From the NCBI GenBank assembly GCA_023384455.1, contig JAHDWH010000049.1, forward strand, positions 1-33,935: 33,935 nucleotides of DNA, given 5' to 3'. The translations under genes and the position numbers were made by a program. This stretch comes from Caldilineaceae bacterium. Lineage in GTDB: Bacteria; Chloroflexota; Anaerolineae; Caldilineales; Caldilineaceae. Of this stretch, positions 7,383 to 15,489 are shown in pieces. Each line of letters begins with the position of its first letter. Within the stretch, counting starts at the first letter, position 1. Under the pieces are notes generated by a model, which did not search any database, was not told the DNA's origin, and worked only from the letters and a program-made list of their open reading frames with translations.

Positions 7383-8384
7383 CTACTGCCGAATCGCGCC
7401 AAACGTCACCCCGCGCAGCAGATGGCGGCGCAGGACAAAAGTGACGATCACCACCGGGATCAAAAAACCCAGAGAACCGGCGGCGATGGCCGACCACTCG
7501 ATACCGCCCCGCCCCAGAATCGTCGGGATGGTCGGGGGCGCGGTGCGCGCCCGCTCGGTGGTGAGCATCAGGGCAAAGGCATATTCGTTCCAGGCGAAGA
7601 TGAGAGAGAAGACGGTCGTGGCTGCAATCCCCGTCACCGCCTGGGGCAGCACCACTTTGCGGAAAGCCTGCAAGCGGGTGTAGCCGTCCACCATTGCCGC
7701 CTCCTCGTACTCCCGGGGAATCTCGTCCAAAAAGCCTTTGAGCAGCCAGACAGTCAGGGAGAGATTAAAGACAGTGTAGAGCAGAATCAGCCCCAAATGG
7801 GTGTCGTGCAGCCCCAACTGGCGGTACATCAGAAAGATGGGAATTGTCACCACCACCGGCGGCAGCATCCGGGTGCTGAGGATGAAAAAGAGCCAGTCCG
7901 ATTCGCCGGGCACTTTGAAGCGGCTGAAGGAGTAGGCAGCCAGCAGGCCGAGGATGACGGCCAAAATCGTCGATGTGCCGGCGATGATCACCGAATTGCG
8001 CAGGCGGCCCACATATTCGCTGACACCGGTGATCTGCTGACCGTTCTTCAACGCAATCTCCTCGTACCAGGTCAGGTCTGTGCGCTCTTTCATCGACTCC
8101 AGCCGTCGCGCGTTGAGCACCGAACGATCGGTGAGCAGGTTGACAAAACCCTCCAGCGTCGGCGTGAAATTGACCACTTTGGGCGGCACGGCAATGGCAT
8201 CTGAGCGGGATTTGAAGGAGGTCAGCCCCAGCCAGAAGACGGGGATCAGCATGGCAAAGGCCAGGACAAAGGCGATGACGATGCGCACGGCCCGGGCCGC
8301 CCGTGCGCTGTCGTCCACTTTGTCCACCCGTGTAGAATAGTTGACCGGCGAACGGGGCTGCCAGCCGCTTGTCGTTTCGCTCAT
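7383..8384 (-). CDS. Carbohydrate ABC transporter permease (MalG-like)
   Basis: A 333-residue inner-membrane permease. The N-terminus is cytoplasmic (about 1-30), TM1 is IVIAFVLAFAMLIPVFWLGL, then comes an exported loop of about 75 residues, and five further TMs. The EAA loop that docks the ATPase reads YEEAAMVDGYTRLQAFRKVVLPQ. The MalG-type exported loop is longer than usual (about residues 55-130). It lies 3 nt after the MalF-like gene, so it is part of importer 1. No ATPase gene is nearby. Confidence 0.93.
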   Translation of the reverse strand: MSETTSGWQPRSPVNYSTRVDKVDDSARAARAVRIVIAFVLAFAMLIPVFWLGLTSFKSRSDAIAVPPKVVNFTPTLEGFVNLLTDRSVLNARRLESMKERTDLTWYEEIALKNGQQITGVSEYVGRLRNSVIIAGTSTILAVILGLLAAYSFSRFKVPGESDWLFFILSTRMLPPVVVTIPIFLMYRQLGLHDTHLGLILLYTVFNLSLTVWLLKGFLDEIPREYEEAAMVDGYTRLQAFRKVVLPQAVTGIAATTVFSLIFAWNEYAFALMLTTERARTAPPTIPTILGRGGIEWSAIAAGSLGFLIPVVIVTFVLRRHLLRGVTFGAIRQ

Positions 8385-8387
8385 CCC

Positions 8388-9308
8388 TTAGCCCCCGCGG
8401 ATTTTGTTCAGATTGCGGATGTAAACGTTGCTGATGGCGATAATCACAATCAGGACAATATAGGCCAGCGCGCTGGCCTGACCCGTGCGCCACTGGCCCT
8501 GGAAGGCCATCCGGTAGAGGTTGACCGCCACCAGTTCCGTGGCGTCGCCTGGCCCGCCGCCGGTCATCCCCATCACCAGATCAAAACTTTTGAAAGCCTC
8601 AATCGTGCGGAAAAGGACGGCGATCAGTAGGAGGGGCATAACCTGGGGCAGGGTGATACGCCGGAACTGGAACCAACTGCTGGCCCGGTCGATGGCTGCG
8701 GCCTCGTAGAGATAGTCGGGGATGGCGTTCAGCCCGGAGAGGCAGAGGAGCATCACAAAGGGCGACCACATCCAGACATCGGTGATGACCACCGCCCACA
8801 GGGCCAGATTGCCCGTGGCCAGCCAGTCCGGCGCGCCCACCGGGCTGGTGTAGCCCAGCAGATAGTTGAAGATGCCAAAGCTGGGATTGTAGATCAGCTT
8901 CCAAAAGAGACCGACTACCACCGGCGAAAGCATCATCGGAATCAGAATCAGCGTCGTGACGATACCGCTGCCGTTGAACTTCTCCCGCAAAATCAGCGCC
9001 ATCCCAAAGCCGATGAGCGTCTGCAAGCCCACAGAGAGGAAGGCAAAGCGTCCGGTGGTGGCAAAGTATTTCCACATCTGGGGGTCGTTGAGCAGTTTGC
9101 CAAAGTTGGCAAAGCCCACCCAGACCGGCGGCTCTTTGATGATGGCCGAAAAGTCGGTGAAGCTGAGATAGAGGCTATAAAAGAGCGGGAAAATGTTGAG
9201 CAGAATCAGCAGAACCAGCGTGGGCGTGATAAAAATCCACTTAATCGCCCGGTCGCTGATCTGGCGCTGCGCTTGTCGGCCTGTGCTGTCGGCGGGGAAT
9301 GCGGTCAT
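8388..9308 (-). CDS. Carbohydrate ABC transporter permease (MalF-like)
   Basis: A 307-residue permease with six TMs: TM1 WIFITPTLVLLILLNIFPLFY, followed by LYLSFTDF, and an EAA loop YEAAAIDRASSWFQFRRITLPQ. The start is placed at the ATG at 9308 (MTAFPADSTG); the open frame continues to 9383, but that extension is encoded by an intergenic hairpin and is unlikely to be translated. The gene forms importer 1 with the binding protein upstream and the MalG-like permease downstream. The substrate is probably a sugar or oligosaccharide by family; identity is unknown. Confidence 0.92.
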   Translation of the reverse strand: MTAFPADSTGRQAQRQISDRAIKWIFITPTLVLLILLNIFPLFYSLYLSFTDFSAIIKEPPVWVGFANFGKLLNDPQMWKYFATTGRFAFLSVGLQTLIGFGMALILREKFNGSGIVTTLILIPMMLSPVVVGLFWKLIYNPSFGIFNYLLGYTSPVGAPDWLATGNLALWAVVITDVWMWSPFVMLLCLSGLNAIPDYLYEAAAIDRASSWFQFRRITLPQVMPLLLIAVLFRTIEAFKSFDLVMGMTGGGPGDATELVAVNLYRMAFQGQWRTGQASALAYIVLIVIIAISNVYIRNLNKIRGG

Positions 9309-9335
9309 GGGAAGTCCAGTTGCGAATTGCGAATT

Positions 9336-9387
9336 GCAGGTGGCAAGTTGCGGGTGGCGCTTGTCGCGCCTGCAACTTGCCACCTGC
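9336..9387. repeat. 16-bp perfect hairpin between binding-protein and permease genes
   Basis: GCAGGTGGCAAGTTGC (9336-9351) pairs with 9372-9387. The element sits between the first and second genes of importer 1, where hairpins commonly protect the binding-protein mRNA or partly stop transcription, making the binding protein more abundant than the permeases. Confidence 0.85.
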
Positions 9388-9394
9388 CACCTGC

Positions 9395-10807
9395 CTACTT
9401 CAGATAACCCGTATCTTTGAGAATCTTCTCGTGCTCCTCGGCCATGCGGTTCATGGCGTCGGCGGCTGTGCCTTCGCCGCCCACAATAAAGCCGCTCAGC
9501 TCACGCTGGGTGATCTCCAGCAGTTGGCCGAAGACGGGGATGTTCCAGTAGTCCATCACCATTCCCATTGTCTCGGCAAAGGCTGCGTTATAGGGGGCCA
9601 CATCCAGAAATTCCTGGGAGGCCAGCACATTTTTGTTGCAGGTGTAGCCGCCAAAGAGCGCCCATTCCCGCTGGGTATCTTCCTGGGCAAACCAGCGGAT
9701 GAAGTCTTTGGCCGCCTCCTGGCGTTCGGCATCGGCGTAGGCGACAATGCTGATGCCCTGGCCGCCCAAGGCCGCCCGGCGCAGACCGCCGGGACCGGCC
9801 GGGTTGGCGAAGTAGCCAGTGCTGGCCGCGTGGGGGTTGATGGCTTCGCTGGCCAGCGCGGGGAAGAAGGCGAAGTAGTTCATAATCATCGCGGCCTGAC
9901 CGTTGATCAGAGCGTCGTTCGTCTCCTGGAAGAAGGCGTTGCCCAGACCGGGCGGGCTACAGCACTGGTAGAGTTCGGCGTAGAATTCCAGCGCGGCGAT
10001 GGACTCTTCCGAGTTGACAAAACCCTGAACCGCGTTCGTCTCCGGGTCCTGCCAGCGACCGCCGTAGCTGAAGAGGACATTCTCGAAGCCCATTGTAATG
10101 GCGTCGTAGTCTTTCTGGGTGTAGACGGCCGCGCCGTACAGCCCCTCTTCCGGGCGGGTGAAGAATTTGGCAATGTCCAGCAGTTGCGCCCAGGTTTCGG
10201 GCACGCCCAGATCATAGCCATACTCGGCTTTGAAGGCGGCCATATTGTCGGCGTCTTCAAAGAGGTCCATGCGATAGGCCCAACCGTCGGCGTCACCTTC
10301 CGTGGGGAAGGCCCAATACTTGCCGCTGCCGCTCGGATATTCGCCGTAGTAGGTCAGGGTGGATTCGGTCACAGTGTCGGCGATGCCCTCGCCCACCAGA
10401 AAGTCGGTCATCTCCACGTAGTGGCCCTGTTCCGCGCCCTGGCCCAGCCATTGGCTGTCGCCTACAATCATATCAAAGCTGTTGCCACCTGCCGCGAATT
10501 CAGCGAAGGCCCGGTCATAGAAGCTGCCCCAGGGTTCCTGCACGACGTTGACTTTGATGCCGGTGGCGGCTTCATAGAGATTGCCCACCTCTTGCAGATA
10601 GTCGGCGGGGTCCCACTGGGCCCAGAGGATCGTCAGTTCCTTGACCGACGAGGCCGGGGCTTCAGCAGGCGCTGCCGATGCTGGGGCTGCCGGTGCGGCG
10701 GCCGCGGGGGCTTCCGCGGCCGGTGCTGGGGCAGCCCCAGGTGCGCCACAGCCGGCCAGCGCCAGCGCCAGAATCAGAAAAAGAGTCCACACAATGCGTC
10801 TGTTCAT
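9395..10807 (-). CDS. Sugar ABC transporter substrate-binding lipoprotein
   Basis: A 470-residue family-1 extracellular solute-binding protein. The signal peptide MNRRIVWTLFLILALALAGC ends in a lipobox (LAGC, Cys20), followed by an Ala/Pro-rich linker (about 21-50). The mature part begins LTILWAQWDPADYLQEV and includes a FAAGGNSFDMIVGD stretch, FPTEGDADGWAYRMDLF and a C-terminal EDTQREWALFGGYT, all family-typical. The start at 10807 is chosen because AAGGAG lies 8 nt upstream; an in-frame upstream ATG would precede the signal peptide. It is the first gene of importer 1, driven by the promoter at 10960-10988. Confidence 0.94.
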   Translation of the reverse strand: MNRRIVWTLFLILALALAGCGAPGAAPAPAAEAPAAAAPAAPASAAPAEAPASSVKELTILWAQWDPADYLQEVGNLYEAATGIKVNVVQEPWGSFYDRAFAEFAAGGNSFDMIVGDSQWLGQGAEQGHYVEMTDFLVGEGIADTVTESTLTYYGEYPSGSGKYWAFPTEGDADGWAYRMDLFEDADNMAAFKAEYGYDLGVPETWAQLLDIAKFFTRPEEGLYGAAVYTQKDYDAITMGFENVLFSYGGRWQDPETNAVQGFVNSEESIAALEFYAELYQCCSPPGLGNAFFQETNDALINGQAAMIMNYFAFFPALASEAINPHAASTGYFANPAGPGGLRRAALGGQGISIVAYADAERQEAAKDFIRWFAQEDTQREWALFGGYTCNKNVLASQEFLDVAPYNAAFAETMGMVMDYWNIPVFGQLLEITQRELSGFIVGGEGTAADAMNRMAEEHEKILKDTGYLK

Positions 10808-10902
10808 TCCACTTTTCTCCTTGATGTGTTGATAGAGAAAACAGTTCATCCACCGGAAGCGATTTCCGATGGCGCAGCACGAGACAGGGGTAGCCCTATT
10901 GC

Positions 10903-10988
10903 GAATGATCGATTATTCAAAGGGGGCAAATGCTGTTCAGTATTGTGACAGGCGGAAATATCATACAGAGCAGGGCAGAGTTTGTCAA
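10903..10988 (-). promoter_or_regulatory. Promoter of ABC importer 1
   Basis: On the minus strand, TTGACA (10983-10988) and TATGAT (10960-10965) are exactly 17 bp apart. They give a leader of about 146 nt before the ATG at 10807. An imperfect palindrome GAATGATCGATTATTC (10903-10918) lies in the leader and could be an operator. Confidence 0.8.
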
Positions 10989-11061
10989 GAGGAATTGAAC
11001 AGTCTGAGCAGAAATTTAAGAAAATAGAGTAACTCAAACAGATCATTTTTCCGATGGCTTT

Positions 11062-11076
11062 TGGTATACTGTATAG
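11062..11076 (+). promoter_or_regulatory. Extended -10 promoter giving a probably leaderless kinase mRNA
   Basis: TGGTATACT (11062-11070) fits an extended -10 (TGn plus TATACT). It ends 6 nt before the ATG at 11077, so transcription would start at or next to the start codon. No Shine-Dalgarno is present. Confidence 0.6.
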
Positions 11077-11661
11077 ATGGAACTTTTCTGCGTGGCTGGG
11101 CTGCCTGGCTGTGGAAAATCTGTGGTGGCCGGCTTGCTGGCGGAACGTCTGCACGGCCTACTTTTGCGCACAGACGCCATCCGCAAGGAGCTTTTCCCCG
11201 TGCCCGATTACAGCCCGGCAGAGAGTATACACACCTACACCGAGTTTTACCGCCGGGCCAGGGAAGGGCTGGCCGGGGGGCGCGCGGTTGTGATGGACGC
11301 CACCTTCTATTCCCACGCCAGCCGGGAAGAGGCAGCCGCAGTCGCCCGCCAAGTGGGCGTTGCCTGGTGGCTGCTGCTCGTCACGGCGCCGGAGGAGATC
11401 GTTCAGGAACGGATTGCCCAGCGCACAAATGACATTTCCGACGCTGATTTTCGGGTCTATCTGGAGATGAAAGCCATTTTCGAGCCGATGACAGAAATTC
11501 ATACAGAAATCGACAACCGGGACGGGCTAGAGGAGCTGAGGGCACAGGTGGACAGATTTCTGGAGACTTTGAAGCCTGGGGGTAACTGCTCACCCCCATC
11601 CATCTCCCCCGGCGTGGGGGAGGAGTCGCTCCACTTCCCTCCCTGGAATGGGGAGGGGTAG
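11077..11661 (+). CDS. Small P-loop kinase (AAA_33 type)
   Basis: A 194-residue P-loop protein. Walker A is GLPGCGKS (8-15), the lid region has RTDAIRKELFP, then AVVMDATFYS, LLLVTAPEEIVQERIAQRTND, a layout typical of predicted kinases of the AAA_33/zeta-toxin-like class. It probably phosphorylates a small molecule; the substrate is unknown. The last ~30 residues (from about LKPGGN) are Pro/Gly-rich and encoded by the intergenic repeat at 11582-11683, so the ancestral protein likely ended near residue 165. The gene lies alone between two divergent sugar importers and may serve sugar metabolism (inference). Confidence 0.82.
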   Translation: MELFCVAGLPGCGKSVVAGLLAERLHGLLLRTDAIRKELFPVPDYSPAESIHTYTEFYRRAREGLAGGRAVVMDATFYSHASREEAAAVARQVGVAWWLLLVTAPEEIVQERIAQRTNDISDADFRVYLEMKAIFEPMTEIHTEIDNRDGLEELRAQVDRFLETLKPGGNCSPPSISPGVGEESLHFPPWNGEG

Positions 11662-11683
11662 GCTGGGGTGGCTGAACAGTTAC
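11582..11683. repeat. GC-rich inverted repeat element bounded by GTAACTGYTCA
   Basis: GTAACTGCTCA (11582-11592) and TGAACAGTTAC (11673-11683) bound an element with internal C-rich and G-rich complementary blocks. It encodes the tail and stop of the kinase gene. The same boundary words form the 28-bp palindrome at 7305-7332. Confidence 0.75.
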
Positions 11684-11755
11684 ACCCGGGGGTGAGATCG
11701 CCTCTCCCATTCCCCATTCCGTCTTCCTATTCCTTGTGTGCCCTGCCCTGACCTG

Positions 11756-11787
11756 TGGTATACTACCAAGCAGTCAGTTTCAACTGA
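11756..11787 (+). promoter_or_regulatory. Extended -10 promoter and possible operator of importer 2
   Basis: TGGTATACT (11756-11764) is identical to the nine bases before the kinase gene. About 10 nt downstream, TCAGTT-TC-AACTGA (11774-11787) is an inverted repeat placed where a repressor could block initiation. The leader to the proposed GTG is about 90 nt. Confidence 0.5.
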
Positions 11788-11860
11788 GGGCAATGCCATA
11801 CACTTCTTTTCAAGTTGCCGCCGGTATCGTACACTGAAACGAACGAGAGACAGACATCCC

Positions 11861-13579
11861 GTGGAAACTCCCCTCATCCGTCAGGAAACGATAGCTGTTG
11901 CGCCCTCTGTGCAGACGGCCTCCCGGCGCTGGCTTTCCGGTCGTCAGATCCGCCGGATGCGCGAAGCGGGGCTGGCCTACGCTTTTCTCATCCCCTCTAT
12001 TATTATTATTGGGCTTTTCGGTCTCTTTCCCCTGGCCTTTGCCGCCTACGAAAGCACACTCAAAGGGCTGAATAAAGTTGTCGGCACGTACGACGGCCTG
12101 GGCAACTACTTCAAGGCCGTGGACAATCTGGCCTATGTGGTCGGCTTTTGGATGGCCGCGACCTTTGCTATCTTTGCCGTGCGCGGTCTGTTGGGTGTGG
12201 TCAAAGAGCAGCGGGAATTTGGCGCACGCCCCTGGCCCTGGCTGCTCCCCGGCGGACTGGTGGGCATCAGTGTCGCCATCTTCACCCGCTTCGTCTTTCT
12301 GCTCCTGCCCGAACTGCTGCTTGTGCCCACCAAACTGCGGGGACAGGCCAACACCCGGGAAAACTTTATGGCCCTGGTGAAGGAAGCGTGGCTGCTGCCT
12401 TCGGTCCAGACAGCCTTTTGGGGCAGTGTTGCAGTGCTGCTGCTGGGCGTGGCCGGGGCGGTGGCTGTCAACCGGATGGCGACCCGGCGGCGCGCCTTGC
12501 CCCGCATCTATTTTGGAGAATTCTTCACCGCCACACTGCTGAGTATTAGCGCTCTCATCCTGGGCTGGTTCACTTGGGGGCAGGTCAATCTGGCCTATAT
12601 CGCCGCGCTGGAAGCGGGCGAAGGGCTGGACATCTGGTCGCAGATCGTCACAATTAGCGGCGGCTTTCTCCTCCTGCTCCTGGCCTGGTGGCTGTGGGAG
12701 AGCGCAAGCGACAAAACCTCCAATCTGGGCATGGCCTTTCGGCTGGGCGGCGCGGCGATGCTGATGGTGGGGGGATGGGTGCTCATCGGCGAGCTGCCCC
12801 GGGTGGTGGCTTCCGGCGATAAAAATTGGTGGCAGGGGTTGCAGGCCACAGTCTATTATGTGATCGGCACTGTGCCTATGCAGCTGGGCCTTTCCCTCAG
12901 CCTGGCCGTGCTTCTCTTTCAGAAGATTCGGGGGCAGACTTTCTTCCGGATGGTCTATTTTCTGCCCTACATTGCGCCCTTTGTGGGCACAGCCGCGGTC
13001 TTCCGCATTCTTTTCTCCAGTCGGCCCAATGCCCCGGTCAACAGCGCGCTCACCTGGCTGGGCTTCGATCCCCTGCTCTGGCTGAACGAACCCAACGGCA
13101 TCTTCCGCCTGATCAGCGGCGCGGACCAGGCGCTTTCCGCGGCGTTAAGTGGGCCGAGTCTGGCCCTGGTGGTGATTATGCTCTACGGCATCTGGACTTT
13201 TGTGGGCTTCGATACGGTCATCTTTCTGGCCGGGCTGGGGGCCATCCCAAAGGAGCTATACGAAGTAGCTTCCATCGACGGGGCAGGTTCCTGGGCGCAA
13301 TTCCGCCACGTAACCCTGCCTCTGCTCTCGCCCACCCTCTATTTCCTGAGCCTTTACGCGGTCATCGGCACATTCAAAGCCTTCAACCACATTTACGTAC
13401 TGCGTCAGGCCGCGGCCCTGGGCACAGCAGACACGGCCAGCATTGTCATTTTCCAGGCGTTCAAACGAGACACCCGCTATGGCTATGCCTCGGCCCTGGC
13501 GATTCTACTGCTGATTATCATTCTGGCAATTACGGCCATCAACAACCGCATCGCCAGCCGGAGGGTCTTCTATGGCTAA
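11861..13579 (+). CDS. Long MalF-like carbohydrate ABC permease with extra membrane domain
   Basis: The C-terminal about 250 residues form a standard MalF-type permease, with EAA loop [22 protein letters not shown] near residue 465-486. TM1 ([22 protein letters not shown]) is followed by ESTLKGLNK, but about 230 residues then intervene before the core. They contain several further hydrophobic stretches ([77 protein letters not shown]). The total is 572 residues against about 300 for the family. The GTG at 11861 is the best start; the open frame extends to 11738, but those codons lie in the promoter/leader. The gene overlaps the next one by 8 nt. Confidence 0.88.
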   Translation: METPLIRQETIAVAPSVQTASRRWLSGRQIRRMREAGLAYAFLIPSIIIIGLFGLFPLAFAAYESTLKGLNKVVGTYDGLGNYFKAVDNLAYVVGFWMAATFAIFAVRGLLGVVKEQREFGARPWPWLLPGGLVGISVAIFTRFVFLLLPELLLVPTKLRGQANTRENFMALVKEAWLLPSVQTAFWGSVAVLLLGVAGAVAVNRMATRRRALPRIYFGEFFTATLLSISALILGWFTWGQVNLAYIAALEAGEGLDIWSQIVTISGGFLLLLLAWWLWESASDKTSNLGMAFRLGGAAMLMVGGWVLIGELPRVVASGDKNWWQGLQATVYYVIGTVPMQLGLSLSLAVLLFQKIRGQTFFRMVYFLPYIAPFVGTAAVFRILFSSRPNAPVNSALTWLGFDPLLWLNEPNGIFRLISGADQALSAALSGPSLALVVIMLYGIWTFVGFDTVIFLAGLGAIPKELYEVASIDGAGSWAQFRHVTLPLLSPTLYFLSLYAVIGTFKAFNHIYVLRQAAALGTADTASIVIFQAFKRDTRYGYASALAILLLIIILAITAINNRIASRRVFYG

Positions 13580-14447
13580 TGCGACCGTAAGCGCAGAGAT
13601 CCACCCGGATGCCCGGGGCTTCCAGTTTGGGCGGACTCTGATCTACGCCGTGCTGATTGTAGGCGCGGCAGTGGCAATTTTTCCCTTTCTCTACACAGTC
13701 AGCGTCTCGCTGATGAACCTGACCGAGGCCACCGGTGGCCGGATGCTGCCCAGCACGCCCCAGTGGGGCAACTATGCCCAGGCCTGGAACGACGCCCAAT
13801 TCTCCCGCTATTTTATGAACAGCGTGAAAATTACCCTCATCACCCTTTCCGGCGAGATTGTCTTCTGCTCTCTGGCCGCCTATGCCTTTGCCCAGATGGA
13901 GTTCCCAGCCAAGAATTTTCTCTTTGCCCTGCTGCTTTCCACGCTGATGCTGCCGGAAGCGATTGTCTGGGTTCCTAACTTCATTACCGTTGCCTGGATC
14001 GGGCGCATCAGCCCCATCCCGTGGATCAACAACTGGCCGGCGCTGACGATTCCTTTTATGGCCAACGCCTTTGGCATCTTTCTGTTGCGCCAATTTTTCG
14101 CTCAGATTCCCCGGGAGTTGTGGGATTCGGCCCAGATCGACGGCGCGGGCCATCTGCGCTATCTGTCAACCGTCGTCATTCCCCTTTCCAAAGCCGCGGT
14201 GATGACCCTCGTCCTCTTCGGCTTTGTGGGTTCGTGGAATTCCCTGGCCTGGCCGATTCTGGTGACAACGACGACCGACTGGCGGCCCATCTCCTATGGC
14301 CTGCTGGCATTTCTCGACGAGGCCGGTTCGTTTTTCCATTTACAGATGGCCGGCGCGATGATTACAATGTTTCCGATTATCGTTCTCTACTTCTTCACCC
14401 AGCAGCAGTTCATCGACGGCATTGCCACGACGGGGTTGAAGGGGTGA
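13572..14447 (+). CDS. Carbohydrate ABC transporter permease (MalG-like)
   Basis: A 291-residue permease with six TMs. TM1 is [21 protein letters not shown], and the EAA loop is [26 protein letters not shown]. The C-terminus ends [15 protein letters not shown], a common MalG-type ending. The ATG lies within the last codons of the long MalF-like gene (8-nt overlap), so the two permeases are co-translated and surely form one importer. The associated binding protein is about 1 kb downstream, beyond a broken toxin-antitoxin module. No ATPase gene lies in the window. Confidence 0.94.
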   Translation: MANATVSAEIHPDARGFQFGRTLIYAVLIVGAAVAIFPFLYTVSVSLMNLTEATGGRMLPSTPQWGNYAQAWNDAQFSRYFMNSVKITLITLSGEIVFCSLAAYAFAQMEFPAKNFLFALLLSTLMLPEAIVWVPNFITVAWIGRISPIPWINNWPALTIPFMANAFGIFLLRQFFAQIPRELWDSAQIDGAGHLRYLSTVVIPLSKAAVMTLVLFGFVGSWNSLAWPILVTTTTDWRPISYGLLAFLDEAGSFFHLQMAGAMITMFPIIVLYFFTQQQFIDGIATTGLKG

Positions 14448-14454
14448 GATATTG

Positions 14455-14711
14455 CGTAATACGTATTACGTAAGGTGGCGAAGCCACGATTTGCGTGGGG
14501 AAACGTGAAGGCGTGAAACGTGAGATCAGGTGACGATACTTCACGTTTCAGATGGTTGACCGAGGAACTAACGCTTGTCCGTTAGTTCCTCGCTGGTACG
14601 GAGTAAGGTGACGGAGTCGCAGGCGTTGCGTGTCGGTCGGACCAATGAGCGTCCCAGGGCACGACCCGCAACTAACTTACGTGCATTAGATATCGAAGCG
14701 GAGGTAACAAT
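14455..14711. repeat. Gap with several palindromes, including a 13-bp hairpin
   Basis: The gap holds a GTAATACGTATTAC palindrome near 14457, GTGAAACGTGA/TCACGTTTCA inverted words near 14512-14550, and a perfect 13-bp hairpin (14561-14573 with 14580-14592, loop CTTGTC). An inverted pair GTTGCGTGTCG/CGACCCGCAAC follows near 14627-14672. No T-tract follows the 13-bp hairpin. No gene is visible until the antitoxin. Confidence 0.8.
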
Positions 14712-14954
14712 ATGGGACACGCACTATTGTTAGAGTTGCCGGAAGAAATTTACCAACCGCTCGTAAAAACGGCTCAACAGAGCGGTGACACACCTGAACA
14801 GGTCGCCACCGATTGGCTTGTGGCGATGGTTCGTCAAAGCTGGCAGGACCCCGTGGATAAATTCATCGGTATCTTTCAAAGCGATATTTCCGATTGGGCC
14901 GATCAGCACGATCTCTATTTGGGGCAGAACCTTTTACAAGAGATGCAAGAGTGA
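14712..14954 (+). CDS. Antitoxin-like protein of a VapBC-type module
   Basis: An 80-residue acidic protein, MGHALLLELPEEIYQPL..., with a ribbon-like N-terminal strand, TPEQVATDWLV helix and a C-terminal DWADQHDLYLGQNLLQEM segment typical of short antitoxins paired with PIN toxins. GGAGG (14700-14704) lies 7 nt before the ATG. Its stop overlaps the GTG start of a PIN-domain frame. The partner toxin is broken, so this antitoxin is probably an orphan remnant. Confidence 0.75.
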   Translation: MGHALLLELPEEIYQPLVKTAQQSGDTPEQVATDWLVAMVRQSWQDPVDKFIGIFQSDISDWADQHDLYLGQNLLQEMQE

Positions 14955-15279
14955 ATGATATCTTTGTTGATACGTCTGGCTGGGGATGTCTATTTGACGC
15001 ATCACAGCCATTTCACGCGGCAGCGGCTACTCACTATCGGACGGCCCGTTCACAAAACCGAAAGATGGTGACGACCAACTATGTTTTGACGGAACTCGTT
15101 GCTTTGCTCACAAGTCCCATACGGATGTCTCGATCTACTATCATTATCGCCCCGATAAACAGTGGAGTTGGGTAGATTGTGCCAGTTTTGTGATCATTAA
15201 GCGGCACGGGATTCAAGAGGCATTGACGAGCGACCATCATTTTGAGCAGGCAGGATTGATTCGATTGCTTAAAATTTAG
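14951..15279 (+). pseudogene. Broken PIN-domain toxin (vapC remnant)
   Basis: The frame opens with GTG at 14951, inside the antitoxin's stop (GTGA overlap). It reads NDIFVDTSGWGCLFD with the first PIN Asp, then TNYVLTELVALLTS with the conserved Glu, and then loses homology and stops at 15175. From about 15118 a second frame continues as TDVSIYYHYRPDKQWSWVDCASFVIIKRHGIQ (given here in outline), ALTSDHHFEQAGLIRLLKI and stops at 15279. This contains the last PIN acidic residues (VDCASF and TSDHHF). The two halves are out of frame, and about 25-30 residues expected between them are missing, so a deletion with frameshift has inactivated the toxin. Confidence 0.82.
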
Positions 15280-15354
15280 AGGGGATTCTGTATCTGCATC
15301 CTCGCAGCGAGTATGGCTGCAACAACTGATCTGCTTTATTTGTTATAGAAGTAC

Positions 15355-15415
15355 GAAACGTGAAATGTGAAACGCAATATCGTTCGAACGATCTCACGTT
15401 TCACGCTTCAGGCAG
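15355..15415. promoter_or_regulatory. Nested palindrome upstream of the second binding-protein gene
   Basis: ATCGTTCGAACGAT (15379-15392) is a perfect 14-bp palindrome. It is flanked by GAAACGTGAAATGTGAAACG on the left and TCACGTTTCACG on the right, which are complementary in large part. It lies about 98 nt before the ATG at 15490. It could be an operator for a regulator of sugar uptake or simply another intergenic palindrome. I could not place a convincing promoter. Confidence 0.5.
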
Positions 15416-15489
15416 TATTCACATTTTCGATTGTACTATCCCTGTGTTCCAGAGTTGTCTATTTACACATTTCAGAAGGAGAAACCCGT

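Noticed and set aside
9299-10948. 549-codon plus-strand open frame over the binding-protein gene
   Set aside because: It is a shadow of the lipoprotein gene, begins in a repeat hairpin and crosses the importer promoter.
14561-14592. Rho-independent terminator of the importer 2 permeases
   Set aside because: The 13-bp hairpin is strong but lacks a T-tract, and it lies more than 100 nt after the stop; I report it as a hairpin only.
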